A stretch of DNA of 64,000 nucleotides from Alopecurus myosuroides (taxonomy: Eukaryota > Streptophyta > Magnoliopsida > Poales > Poaceae): assembly GCA_028641055.1 (NCBI GenBank), contig CM054062.1, forward strand, positions 11,940,826 to 12,004,825, written 5' to 3'. Below, piece by piece: positions 1 to 9,744 of this stretch. The position numbers and the translations under genes are program-made. How positions within the stretch are numbered: position 1 is the first letter of the stretch; each line of letters opens with the position of its first letter. A model generated the notes under the pieces. It saw nothing but the letters and a program-made list of their open reading frames with translations. It did no database searches and was not told where the DNA came from.

Positions 1-377
1 TTTGTTGTTGCAGTAGTTCAAAGCATTCTCCGGCACTTGTTGATTTTCTTGTCAACAAGGGGTATGACTTTTGCAGCTTTGACAAAACTCAAGACCGTGA
101 GAAATTGATGCGCTTGGGTATTGTGATACCTGAAGATCACTACATTGATCTTCAGGATCTTATCCATTTCGATGAGTTGCCCGGGCCCAAGACCGGGATG
201 GATAAGATGGCAACTGCCTTCATCCACGAGGGCTACGAAAACATGAAGTCTGGTTTCCCCTCGAGGAATCACTGGTATTGGGAGAAGACCCCACTGGACT
301 GGACGGACGTCAAGTATGCAGCCATAGATGCATACGTCTCCTACGAGTTGTTCCGCATCTACTCGACGGAGCCATAG
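1..377 (+). CDS. 3'-5' exonuclease domain protein (DEDDy, WRN-exo-like), 3' end only
   Basis: The frame is open from the window edge (phase from base 3) to the TAG at 375-377, about 124 codons. The protein is the C-terminal half of an RNase D/Werner-type 3'-5' exonuclease domain: an ALVDFL segment, an IDLQDL segment (Exo II area), then YAAIDAYVSYELFR, which holds the YxxxD Exo III signature of the DEDDy family. The N-terminal DxE motif must lie upstream of the window. These plant proteins are usually small, single-domain nucleases removing nucleotides from 3' ends. A pyrimidine-rich stretch ending in CAG at base 12 could be a splice acceptor, but the frame is also open through it, so the exon start is unresolved. 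No stop or frameshift is visible. Grasses have many lineage-specific copies, so orthology cannot be assigned. Confidence 0.82.
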   Translation, partial: CCCSSSKHSPALVDFLVNKGYDFCSFDKTQDREKLMRLGIVIPEDHYIDLQDLIHFDELPGPKTGMDKMATAFIHEGYENMKSGFPSRNHWYWEKTPLDWTDVKYAAIDAYVSYELFRIYSTEP

Positions 378-1180
378 ATGTATGCGCTCGATATATGCAT
401 GTAATGGATATCTTAGTATTGTGAGACTTATGTTTGTGTTATGTGTGATCGTAAGACTCTATGTTATGAATGTGATATGATTGTGTTCTATTCATGATTG
501 TGATGTCTCTACTCGTATTTTACTTGTGATTTAATTATCACTTGTCTTTTGTTATTCATAAAACTATTTTTGTTTCCTAGTTTTAAATGACTTGGAAAAA
601 TTTGCAAAGTGTTGCAAAGTGTAATGGATATTATTTCTATATTAATTCCTAGCTATACTATTTCTATATTATGTCAAACACACGTTTCAAAACAAGCAAA
701 AACAAAAACACATCAAGAAAACAAACAAAAACACATCAAGAAAACAAAACAGAAAAACTACAGTTTCTATATATCTGTTCACCAAAAATTAATCTAAGCC
801 AGGAAAACATATATCTAGTTAATACCAAACTCATCCAGTATTAAAATGAATTAGTATTATTTTTCTTAATTTTTTGATATATTATTTGTATTTTTAAGAT
901 TTTAAAATGAACTAGTATTATTTTTCTTAATTTTTTGATATATTATTTGTATTTTTAAGATTTTAAAATGAATTAGTATTATTGTTCTTAATTATTTGAT
1001 ATATTATTTGTATTTTTAGAAATAATACAAATTAAAAAGTTAATGTTTATTTATTTATTCAAAATTATTAATTACATTATTACTTTTGTTTCTTAAAAGA
1101 TTTATTTGAAATTCAAACAATAAAGAAATGTGGCATCGACCAACATGTTAATAAGATTGATATGATACTACTATCACATA
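378..1180. other. AT-rich 3' flank of the exonuclease gene
   Basis: No coding signal. It contains an A-rich stretch (about 675-760) where a unit containing ACACATCAAGAAAAC occurs twice, and the 61-bp tandem array listed separately. The first part probably includes the 3' UTR of the exonuclease gene, but no poly(A) signal stands out. Confidence 0.6.
841..1019. repeat. 61-bp tandem repeat, about 3 copies
   Basis: The unit starting TTAAAATGAAYTAGTATTAT recurs at 841, 902 and 963, exactly 61 bp apart. Copies 1 and 2 are nearly identical; copy 3 has a few substitutions and a shortened end. Nothing in it looks coding. Confidence 0.9.
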
Positions 1181-1189
1181 CATGCGTGC

Positions 1190-1658
1190 GAAACACTTGG
1201 ATGCGGGACGGGATGGAACTCGGAAGTTAAGCGTGCTAGTGCTAGAGTAGTGGGAGGATGGGTGACCGGGCGGGAAGTTTGACCACGAGTAAGTAATTTG
1301 ACTAGAGATAATTGTAGTTAGACACTAAGCAAATAATACAAATTCTGAAAAAAAAGGAAGTGAAAAAAAGGGAGAGAAAAAAAGGGAGAGAAAAATTGGT
1401 GTGAAAAATAATTAGAGACCAAAATGAATTAAGGAAATAAACGAAATAAAGTTTAGTCCCGGTTCATGTGGGCAACCGGGACTAAAGGTCCTCCCACCCC
1501 CGGCTCCGCCACCCGCCCACGTGGCCGGGCCTTTAGCCGCGGTTCGTAAGCGGCGCGACTATAGGGGGGGTCTTTAGTCGCGCCAAACTAGTCCCGGTTG
1601 CGCGGCCAGGACTACTGGCCCTGGCGAACCGGGACTATACGCCTATTTTCTACCAGTG
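1190..1658. mobile_element. CACTA transposon end (one terminus; other end not found)
   Basis: The right boundary is TTTTCTACCAGTG, ending at 1658, the inverted form of a CACTGGTAGAAAA terminus. Inside it, between about 1450 and 1645, are subterminal repeats of GTCCCGGTT/AACCGGGAC in both orientations, the usual CACTA arrangement. No matching CACTA start was found upstream, so the element is truncated or its left end lies in the AT-rich region and is unrecognisable. No transposase is present. About 370 bp inside the terminus lies a 5S rRNA-derived segment. Confidence 0.75.
1213..1290 (+). pseudogene. 5S rRNA-like segment inside CACTA end
   Basis: The sequence follows plant 5S rRNA from about nucleotide 40 to the 3' part: GGAAGTTAAGCGTGCT (A-box area), AGAGTAGT (intermediate element) and GGATGGGTGACC with a following GGGAAG (C-box area). 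The 5' third of 5S is missing and several positions differ, so it is not a functional rRNA gene. A second, independently placed copy occurs at 61371-61436 in another CACTA element. Confidence 0.8.
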
Positions 1659-1694
1659 CCTCTAGTATATACTGAAAATACAAACACAAAAAAG

Positions 1695-1833
1695 GAGAAA
1701 ATGACATAAAACCAACACATTTGTGTTCAATATGTCAGCTAACCAACATTTTTGAGTAAAATGACAAGGAACACCGCATTTTGGGGCAGGGTTGTGACAC
1801 ATAACACTGATTCACTGGTTTAACCGTGCTAAC
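1695..1833 (+). repeat. MULE left terminal inverted repeat
   Basis: Pairs with 2776-2914 in reverse complement. Shared blocks include TTCAATATGTCAGCTAACCA and GGGTTGTGACACA. Confidence 0.9.
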
Positions 1834-2775
1834 ATGTTTTCTGATCGACCGGGCCCACTTGTTAGGTCTACCTGGACAATTAGACGGAATAAAGTAGTCA
1901 AAGGGGCCACTTGTGAACGTGCGAGGCGAGCCATCCATTTTTTCTCCTACTCCCACGATCCAATTTCTCTCTCCACCGACCTGGGAGTCAACGAGGAGCC
2001 GCTCGGCCAGGCACCGCCTAGGAGCACCTCAGGAGAATGTGGTGCTTCGTCGCCGTTCTCTAGCTCGTCCCCGACGCGCTGTCGTGGAGTCCCGCCCGTG
2101 TGGCGACCATGCTGCTCTGCTGGCCTCGGGCCACGCCGTCTGACCTCGCACGCGCCACTGAACAGCCGCGCGCATCATGAACACGGAGGCGTGTAGCTGG
2201 TGCTGTCGCCACTGACTGCGCCGTCCCGTCGGCACGAGTCCGCTGATCCGGTCGCCGTCCAATGTGCAGTTCCATCTGCGATATTAGACGGGCTGGGCAG
2301 GGGCCTCGAGCTCGCGGTCGTCGGCACATTCTTGTATAGGATGCGTACCTAGAACACGCGGAGGGTGCGTGGCTGCGGCTGCCGGCGCAGACACGGCCGC
2401 TGACGGCGGCTCAAGCGACACCGCACTGCAGGTCAACCTTAGGTGAAGAGCGGCGCAAGGAACAAATTAACAGGCTCTGACCTTCAACGTAGCATCCCAC
2501 CCGCCGTGGACAGGGGCGAGATCGGCTCTGGCCCTCTCCACCATATCCTGCACGCCATGGGTGAGGGAAGCCTCGGGTCTAGCCCTCTCCCGCTCACCGT
2601 GGACGAGAGGAGCTTAGCTCCAACCACGACGGTGCCAGGGGAGCTCTCGTCGAAGACTTGTAATTTTTGGGTCACCGACAGATGGGCCCCTTCATATTTC
2701 AGCTGGTCAAACAATGACCACGACGAGTCTTTGACAGGTCAACACTTACATGTGGTCCCAAGTAGTTATATTGCT

Positions 2776-2914
2776 GTTAGACTGAGCAAATTACATAATC
2801 AGTGCTCTGTGTCACAACCCTGTCCCAAAGTGCGGTGCTCACTGTCATTTTACTCAAAAATGATGGTTAGCTGACATATTGAACGCAAATTTGGTGGTTT
2901 TCTGTCATTTTCTC
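2776..2914 (-). repeat. MULE right terminal inverted repeat
   Basis: Reverse-complement partner of 1695-1833, with scattered substitutions. The outermost 12 bases match exactly. Confidence 0.9.
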
Positions 2915-2923
2915 ACAAAAAAG

Positions 2924-3845
2924 GCACGCAGAGCAACAATATTCCGTACTCTCGCGATCCCTCCGCATCTCTTCTCTCTCGCCTTCATCTGCTCCTCGCG
3001 AGTCGAACTCACTTGAAGGCTCAAGCTCCCCCGTCTCTTTCCATTCACTTATCCCCCTCTCTCAGATCCACTCCCCGACATGCATCTCCTCACGAGCACC
3101 TTCTCCCCAGCTCCGCCGAAGGGTCCTCCTCCGCTCGGGTCACCAGAGCGGCCGACGTCGCGGAGACCGGCTTGACCTCTGGACGCGGACGCGTGCGTCT
3201 TATCCTCCCGGTGCGGATTGACAGAGCCCACGCAGGGCGTCACCCTCACGCCAGGACACATCGCCACCTCCTCCTTCCCCCCATTGCTCCGTCCAACATC
3301 GACGACCATCTTCATGGCCTGACATCCAGTGCCTCGGTACCTCATGCCAGTTGGATGGATCCCGCTTACAACGACGATGGCGTGACGTGGAGCGGAAGGG
3401 CTACCTGTGCAGTACAAACGCCACAACGTTGGTATGACGCTCTCCCAAGACCGATTTAGAATTGTCTGAACCTAATTAGCATGTAAAGCAGGAATAATTT
3501 ATGAAACTTACTCGATACCAAATCGATGCATCTATGAGCTCCTCAAAATTTCACCATTGTGCTTGTTTGACTCGTTGTAGTTTGCTAGTTGTGCTGATTG
3601 GCTCAGAGACGTAGAAACTCGAGAATATTTGTGGGAGAAACGGTGCTGACGAATTGGAATTTTGTTAACCAGGACAATGGGCTTGCATATGTTATTTATT
3701 AGGAAGGAATGGCAGGTGGAGCGCGAGATGAGCGATCTGTTACCATTGAAAATCAGCTTCATTTGGAAGGTGATAGGTATAATTATCTGTGAGCTTAATT
3801 GTGAAGTAAAATTAATAAAAATCTATGTGCGGCATGCGCATTAGT
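2924..3845. other. Unassigned DNA between MULE and LINE, GC-rich first half
   Basis: 2924-3460 is GC- and pyrimidine-rich (CTCTC-rich leader-like DNA) with a 148-codon open stretch I do not recognise. Around 3671-3768 there is an exon-shaped interval (acceptor-like AACCAG before, AAG/GTGATA after), but its frames carry stops. It could be debris of a host gene cut by the LINE insertion. No function is assigned. Confidence 0.35.
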
Positions 3846-3846
3846 T

Positions 3847-4481
3847 GTGAACCTCTCCGAGTTCGCGGTGGTCGACGCCGAAGGGAGCCGCGGTGGAATC
3901 GCCACTGCTTGGGACCCCCGCCTCCTCTCTCTCACCGCCTCCATCTCCCTCCGTTTCAGCCTGACCACCACGCTAGTCTCCACCACCTCCCCTCTCTCCA
4001 TCACCATAACAAACATCTACGCCCCCTCAGACCATAGCCTTACCCCCGCCTTCGCCGCTGAGATGGCCACCCTCCTCCCCCGGATCAACGGGCCTTGGCT
4101 CGTCATCGGGGACTTCAACCTCATTCGATACCCCTCCGAGAAAAAAAATGATGGATTCAACCAGACGCTCGCCGCCGCGTTCAACTCTCTCGTCCACGCT
4201 ATGGGATGGTTTGAGCTCCCCCTCGCGGACATGATCTTCACTTGGTCGAACATGCAGGATAGACCTACCCTGGCTCGCCTCGATCGAGGGTTCTTCAACC
4301 TTGCCTGGAACACCTCGCTCCCGAACACCACCCTCGCCACGCTCCCCCGACCCACATCTGATCACTTCCCGCTTGTCGTCACTGCCACCACCTCCATCCC
4401 TTGCACCACACGGTTCCGGTTCGAGAACTCATGGCTCCTCCTTGACTCCTTTCTCCCCGCTACCATCCCCGGCTGGTTCCG
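3847..4481 (+). pseudogene. LINE endonuclease domain (C-terminal half)
   Basis: This is the C-terminal half of an AP-endonuclease-like (exonuclease-endonuclease-phosphatase) domain, which nicks the target DNA to prime LINE integration. Visible motifs are ITNIYAPS, WLVIGDFNLI (GDFN with the catalytic Asp and Asn), FTWSN, LARLDRGF and TSDHFPLV (SDH with the catalytic His). The N-terminal part, including the first catalytic Glu, is missing through 5' truncation. The frame breaks at a C10 run (4482-4491), after which the polymerase continues in another frame. Confidence 0.92.
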
Positions 4482-4491
4482 CCCCCCCCCC

Positions 4492-5871
4492 GCCCCGTGT
4501 CGATGCCGCCTGCTGCCTCGCCTCGAGGATCAAGTCCTTTCGCTCCGCGGCGAAAGTCTGGAAGAAGAGGAATAGGTATGTCCCTAGGCTAGACAACAAC
4601 CTCAAATTTGTTATTGACCTGTTGGATTTCTTCGAGGAAACTCGCCAGCTTTCAGGCGAGGAACTGCTGCTGCGTGCGGACGTGAGAGCGGCCCTGGAGC
4701 TCTCCATCCGGCGACGCGCCGCTGTCTGGAAGCAACGTGGAAAGTTTCGAGCCGTCCGAGAGCGAGACTCGAATACACGTTTCTTCCACGCCCTCGCCTC
4801 CCAGCGGTTCAGGCGGAACCACGTGCGCGCGCTGGATGTCACCGGCGAGGTCCTCGTCGGGCACGCTGCCCAAGCTGAGGCCCTCCACTCCTTCTTCTCG
4901 GGGCTGCTCAGCGTCGCTCCTTCACCTAGGTGGGGCTTTGACCTCCAGGGGCTGTACGTCGGGCGGGCGACGCCCCATGCCCCCGCTCTGATCACGGCGT
5001 TCACCCCGGAGGAGATCAGGGCAGCGGTGCGGGGCATGGATCGCTCCAGCGCGCCAGGCCCGGACGGTCTGGGGCCAAGCTTCTATCAGGCTGCCTGGGC
5101 ATCTGTTGGTCCCGCTGTGGAGAAGATGTTCCTGGGCTTCCACTCGCGCGCGGTTGATCTGTGCAGTTTGAACAGAGCGCATATTGTTCTACTGCCCAAA
5201 AAGGAGGGGCTGCTGGATCCTGGATCTTTTCGGCCCATATCGTTGCAAAACTGCTCTGTCAAAACTATCTGCAAATGTCTCACCACCAGGCTTCAAGGTC
5301 AGATGGACAAGCTTGTTGACGATGATCAGTCTGGGTTCCTTCCAGGGCGCAGTATTGCTGAAAATTTCGTCTACGCCGCGGAGTTGGTTCAGTGCTGCTT
5401 TAAAAGGAAGAAACCCACCCTTGTCTTCAAACTCGATTTCGCGAAAGCATTTGATTCCGTGAACTGGCATAGTCTGAAGTTGATCATGCTTGCAAGAGGG
5501 TTCCCGTCCCTCTGGTGTGATTGGATTGAGTCCGTGTTCACGTCGTCCAGATCGGTTGTCCTCCTCAATGGGATTCCGGGGAAGTGGATCAGTTGCAAGC
5601 GCGGGCTGCGGCAAGATGACCCCCTGTCTCCATACTTGTTTCTCTTGGTCGTAGACATGTTGCAGATGTTGATCAAGAATGACCCGCTGCTGAGGAACCC
5701 TCTGGACTACGACCTCCCGTGCCCCGTGCTCCAGTATGCGGACGACACCCTCATCATCATGCGGGGGGGGGGATGCTGCGGCTGCTGATCGCCTCAAGAC
5801 CCTCCTCGACCAGTTCGCTGAAGCCACGGGTCTCCGGATCAACTTTCACAAAAGCACGGTGGTTCCCGGCT
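4492..5871 (+). pseudogene. LINE reverse transcriptase domain (frameshifted, interrupted)
   Basis: The reverse transcriptase copies LINE RNA at the nicked target. Seen in order: the linker with KQRGKFRAVRERDSNTRFFH, the APGPDGLGPSFYQ block, FRPISLQNC, LDFAKAFDSVNW (first catalytic Asp), GLRQDDPLSPYLF, and LQYADDTLIIM (YADD catalytic centre, intact). The canonical GLRQGDPLSP has a G-to-D change here. The frame then breaks in a G10 run (5763-5772); beyond it the thumb-like segment TGLRINFHKSTVV continues in another frame until the LTR insertion at 5872. Not functional. Confidence 0.93.
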
Positions 5872-7279
5872 AAAAGAGGGGGATAAGATAGCGTATCGTA
5901 ACCAACTAGTACTAACCACCCAAACAAACCCATCCAATGTTACCCCCTACTAAGGAAGCAACCCAAGGATAACTCACACTGTTGGATTAATGATGGTTCA
6001 AGTTATTGTGTCAATAAGACTATTACTAGTCAAATTATCATTAGTTAGGTGTAAGTTATTCTGAGTACTTGTTAGCCAGCACTTTCACCAAGTCATCCAT
6101 AACCGCGGACAACACGGCTTCTCGAGAAGATTTAACCCTGCAGGGATGCACCAATTTGGCCGTACACGTAAGAATAACCCGCCAGACGGGGGATCAACCC
6201 ATCAAGCGAGGTACTCAACACAACCCAACTCTTGTTCGCATCAAGCCCAAAGAACCCCGTGCAATTGAGCGCACGGCTAATCAAGCCACACGAAGAAAAG
6301 GGGACCCTCATAGCACTCTAAGAACGTGTCTCCCTAAATGCCGACTACAAAAGTTCCACCCTGGCCTGGGTTCACAAAATCATATGCATGCGGCAAATGG
6401 AAAACCCGAACTAAATGAGGCGATTTGGACAAGATGCGAATCGAATCAAATTGAGGGGGGCGCCCATACTCGCTTCCCACATGCGGTTAGTGCGCTCATC
6501 ATGGATCAGTAGACAAGACCCTTTTCCTAATTAGGGTCGACACTAGCAGGCTTCAAAACCACGCCGGGCCTCCTGCCGGTGCCTTATCATCAAATTATTA
6601 TTACCCAAAACATTAACATGTTGTTGATTGAATTGAAACCCAACTATCAAACTAAACAGTTGATAAGACGGACAACAAGACTTGAGCGCAAACAACACTA
6701 AGCATGCAACTACGACACGAGGGCCAACAGGGTAAACAAACAACAGTTAATAGGAAGTGGAAGGAAGGCTATATCATGGCTGCAAGGTAAACATGTGATA
6801 GGATCGAGGCACAAACATCGAATCATAAGGCTAGAATAAGAACAACGGAAAGAATCGGTAACAAGTGATGAAAGGCAGCCATTTGGCGGCAAGTGAGTAT
6901 ACTTGCCTGAGATCCAGCAAGTAGAGGTACATCCGAAGAACTTGTCGTTGCTCACATCATCTCAACGTCCTATCTGGGAAGAAGCAACGAACCTCGAACA
7001 AACACCGGATGCAACAATTACTACTACGGCAAAAGATCCAGCATGATCAAGATATGGATGCATGACAATTTAATTGATGCATCAAGATAAACTAGTTGAC
7101 AAGATAACATGTTTTAATGGACCCATATGCAATTTGGATTGCATATGGAAACCCATGAATTAAGGTTGAATTAATTGATCTACAATTAACCAACATGTGA
7201 AGGTGAATTAGCATGACGCATGGATGAGGAAAACAGAAAGAAAACAACCAGAGGTTCAATTTGAAATATGGTTTACCAA

Positions 7280-8070
7280 GTTTGGAATTTTATTTATTAA
7301 GTGTTGGAATTTTGGTTCCTTAAAGGTGTTACACAAGCATTTGTTGTTTTCACCAATTTTAATTGTTCAAAACAGATAACAAAGTTCATATTTGGAAAGA
7401 ACACACAATCTTAGATGGAAAACATATTTCATTTGTTGAATAAAGAATTAGAATGAATTAAACAAGTTTAAACAAGATTTAATTGAATTTAATTCAAGTA
7501 TGAAATCATTTGAATTTTTATTTGTTCAAAACATTAATTAAAATTCATATTTGAAAAGTTTATAATTTTCTGGTGTGAAAACATATTGTATATGTCCAAA
7601 AAGAATTTAAGTTGACCAAGTTATTAATTTAGCAATTTTAAATGATTTAAACAAGGTTTAAATTATTTAACCACTTTTAATTATTCAAAACAGGAAACAA
7701 AGTTTATATTTGAAAAGGTGGTTCAATTTGGCATGGAAAACATATTTCATATGTGACATTTGAAATAATATTGGATTAGTTATGAATTTCACCATTTAAA
7801 TGATTTAATTAAAGCATTAAGTAATTGCATTAGTTTTATTTATCCAAAACAGAAAACAAATGTTATATTTGGAAAGAGCATGAAATTTTGGTTGGAAAAC
7901 ATATTTTATATGTCCCATTTGAAATAAAATTGAATTTGTTATAGATTTAATCAAATTCAAAAGAGTTATTTGAATTTGAATTTTGAATTGATTTGGAATG
8001 TTCAAAACAGTAAACAAAATACATATTTGAAAAGTTCATAATTTTCTGATTGGGATACATATTTTATTTG
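7280..8070 (-). repeat. AT-rich array, about 159-bp period, 5 units
   Basis: The block GGAAAACATAT (reverse of ATATGTTTTCC) recurs with its CATAT at 7433, 7582, 7741, 7900 and 8058, spacings 149, 159, 159 and 158. Each unit also carries TTTGGAAAG and TTCAAAACAG-like blocks. The same array occurs in the other LTR copy at 49790-50560. Confidence 0.88.
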
Positions 8071-8335
8071 TGAAATTTGAAGTTAAGATGATGAAGATAT
8101 TGCAATTGCAAAATTAGGGATTATTCTGCCATTTTATGGAAAAGAAAAAGGAATTAGAAGCAGAAACTTTTTACACCCGGGGAGGACAGACCCGTGCTGG
8201 CTGACAGTTGGGTCCAGCGCCACAGAGGCGCTGACTGTGCGTGGGTGGAGGTGACTGGGCCTCCAGCGAGCATGACATGTGGGCCCTGTGGTGGCGTGGA
8301 GGAAAATGGGGCAAAAAGCCCCACGGCTTGCGGCG

Positions 8336-8354
8336 CCTGGGGATCGAACCCAGG
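8336..8354 (-). other. tRNA T-arm-like hairpin (B-box-like) in LTR
   Basis: On the minus strand, CTGGG-TTCGATC-CCCAG forms a perfect 5-bp stem with a 7-nt loop, matching a tRNA T-arm and pol III B box. No acceptor, D or anticodon arms were found, so this is not a tRNA gene. A second such motif is at 8736-8750. Confidence 0.6.
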
Positions 8355-9744
8355 TTCCTACTGTGCGCGCGGGGGAGCAGAGCCACTGCGGTGAGATTCG
8401 TTTGGTGATAGTAACGGATACGGAAACAGGAAAAGGTTAACAGGCGACGTTTAGCTGAATTTTGCGTTCAGAAGACTGAATCTTCGTCAGGTTACGGAGA
8501 GGAGCAAACACAACCACCGCAGTGGCGTGCGTGCATCGCGGTGCGGCGCTCGCGGGGTGGCATGTGCCTAAGGTGTGGGTGCGCGCACGAGTGGGTGCTG
8601 ACGGGCGTGTGTGTTGCACAGGGGCGTGCCAGTCGAGAGCAAGACGGGCCAGGAGCTTCAGATCGTGGTCATGGCGTACAATTAAACAGACCGTGGCTAG
8701 GGAGACCTCCAGCAAACGATTGATCAAGGGAACGGCGGGAATCGAACCGGAGACTCACCGTGGTGGTGCTGGGGTAGCCGATCATGTTCGAGGAGGACCG
8801 ACGGCCGCGAATTTCACCGGAAACGGTGGCTGCTTCTGCCACTCCCTCTAGGTACAGTACAGAGGAAAGAATCGGAGAGGTGGGAGGAAGAGAGGAGAAT
8901 TGGCGGCGGCTGGGGGAGAAGGAAGGGAGCAGAGAGGCTAGGGGAGGAACCCTAGGGCTAGTTATAGGGAGGAGGGAGCAGGTGAGGTGGGGGAGCTCGG
9001 TGACAGCGACATCCCCACCTCTCTGTTCGTCCGTACGAGGAAGACAACAAGTGGGGGGGGGGTTGGGCTTGGGAAAAGGCCCGAGAGGGGTGGTAGATGG
9101 GCTGCCCCTTGTGGGCTGGCCTACCTCCCCAGAGTTTTTTTTCCTTTTGCATTTCTTTCTTCTTCTTCTTTTTTTTGTAAGAGATGAAAGAGAGAGAGAG
9201 ATAAATAGAGGGGTTTGGGGTTTTAATTTTATAAAAAAAAATTATTAATTGGCAAAACAGCAATTCAAAGCAATGCTAACACTATGTCCAATTATTTGAG
9301 ATATTAATTTGAGTTTTAAGTTGCTATTTGAATTTCCATTAGTATTTCATAAAGATTTGATTTTTAAACAATTTTATTCAGTAAACTCAAACAATTAGGA
9401 AACCTTATTGGATTTAATTTTTTTGCAAGAATTTAATTTTAAACCTCAATTGGATCATGTCAAGCATGATTGATTTGATTTGAATTTGAAATTACCATTA
9501 GGGTTTTAACAAAAGGGAAAATTTTCATTAACAAGCAATTTAAATAAATCAACTTCCAACTATTTGAAAACAAGTTGAGTTGTTTAGGTTGCAACATTCA
9601 ATTGGAAATTTTAGACATGTGTTGAAAGTTTAAGTTGGTTTGGATTTTTGAGTGGTTTTGAGAACAGGATGCAATGCATATGATGCAAAAAGAAAAAGGA
9701 AAGCACCCAATTTTCTACTTAAGGGGGAACACCCCAGGTGTTAC

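Larger units (their letters stand above)
1695..2914. mobile_element. Mutator-like element (MULE), non-autonomous, complete
   Basis: Long imperfect terminal inverted repeats of about 139 bp begin GAGAAAATGACA at 1695 and end TGTCATTTTCTC at 2914. The flanking 9 bp are identical on both sides (ACAAAAAAG at 1686-1694 and 2915-2923), the target duplication length typical of Mutator elements. The 940-bp interior is GC-rich, unlike its AT-rich surroundings, which is typical of Pack-MULEs carrying host gene fragments. No transposase or recognisable protein was found inside; several short open frames overlap but none is convincing. Confidence 0.93.
5872..9744 (-). mobile_element. LARD-type LTR (Sukkula-like), reverse orientation, 3' end missing
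   Basis: Read on the minus strand it begins TGTAACACC at 9744 and parallels the complete copy at 47812-52750: a GC-rich section with tRNA-like T-arm motifs, an AT-rich array with about 159-bp period, then the stretch shared around CGAGAAGCCGTG. It lacks roughly the last 700 bp seen in the other copy, and no 5-bp duplication flanks it. Since the adjacent LINE also lacks about 180 bp, one deletion probably removed the LTR terminus plus neighbouring LINE DNA. No protein is encoded, as expected for large retrotransposon derivative LTRs; the family name is from recall. Confidence 0.8.

Noticed and set aside
841..1019. A CRISPR-like array
   Set aside because: Units are directly adjacent with no spacers, and the genome is a plant's.
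1213..1290. A functional 5S rRNA gene
   Set aside because: The 5' third is missing, several conserved positions differ, and it lies inside a CACTA end with no tandem 5S unit or spacer.
3013..3459. A host gene exon of 148 codons
   Set aside because: No domain, start by chance ATG/TTG, and no supported splice sites; kept only as unassigned DNA.
4429..5037. A 202-codon gene on the minus strand
   Set aside because: It is the antisense shadow of the GC-rich LINE reverse transcriptase region.
8336..8354. A tRNA gene
   Set aside because: Only the T-arm is present; no acceptor, D or anticodon arm can be folded around it.
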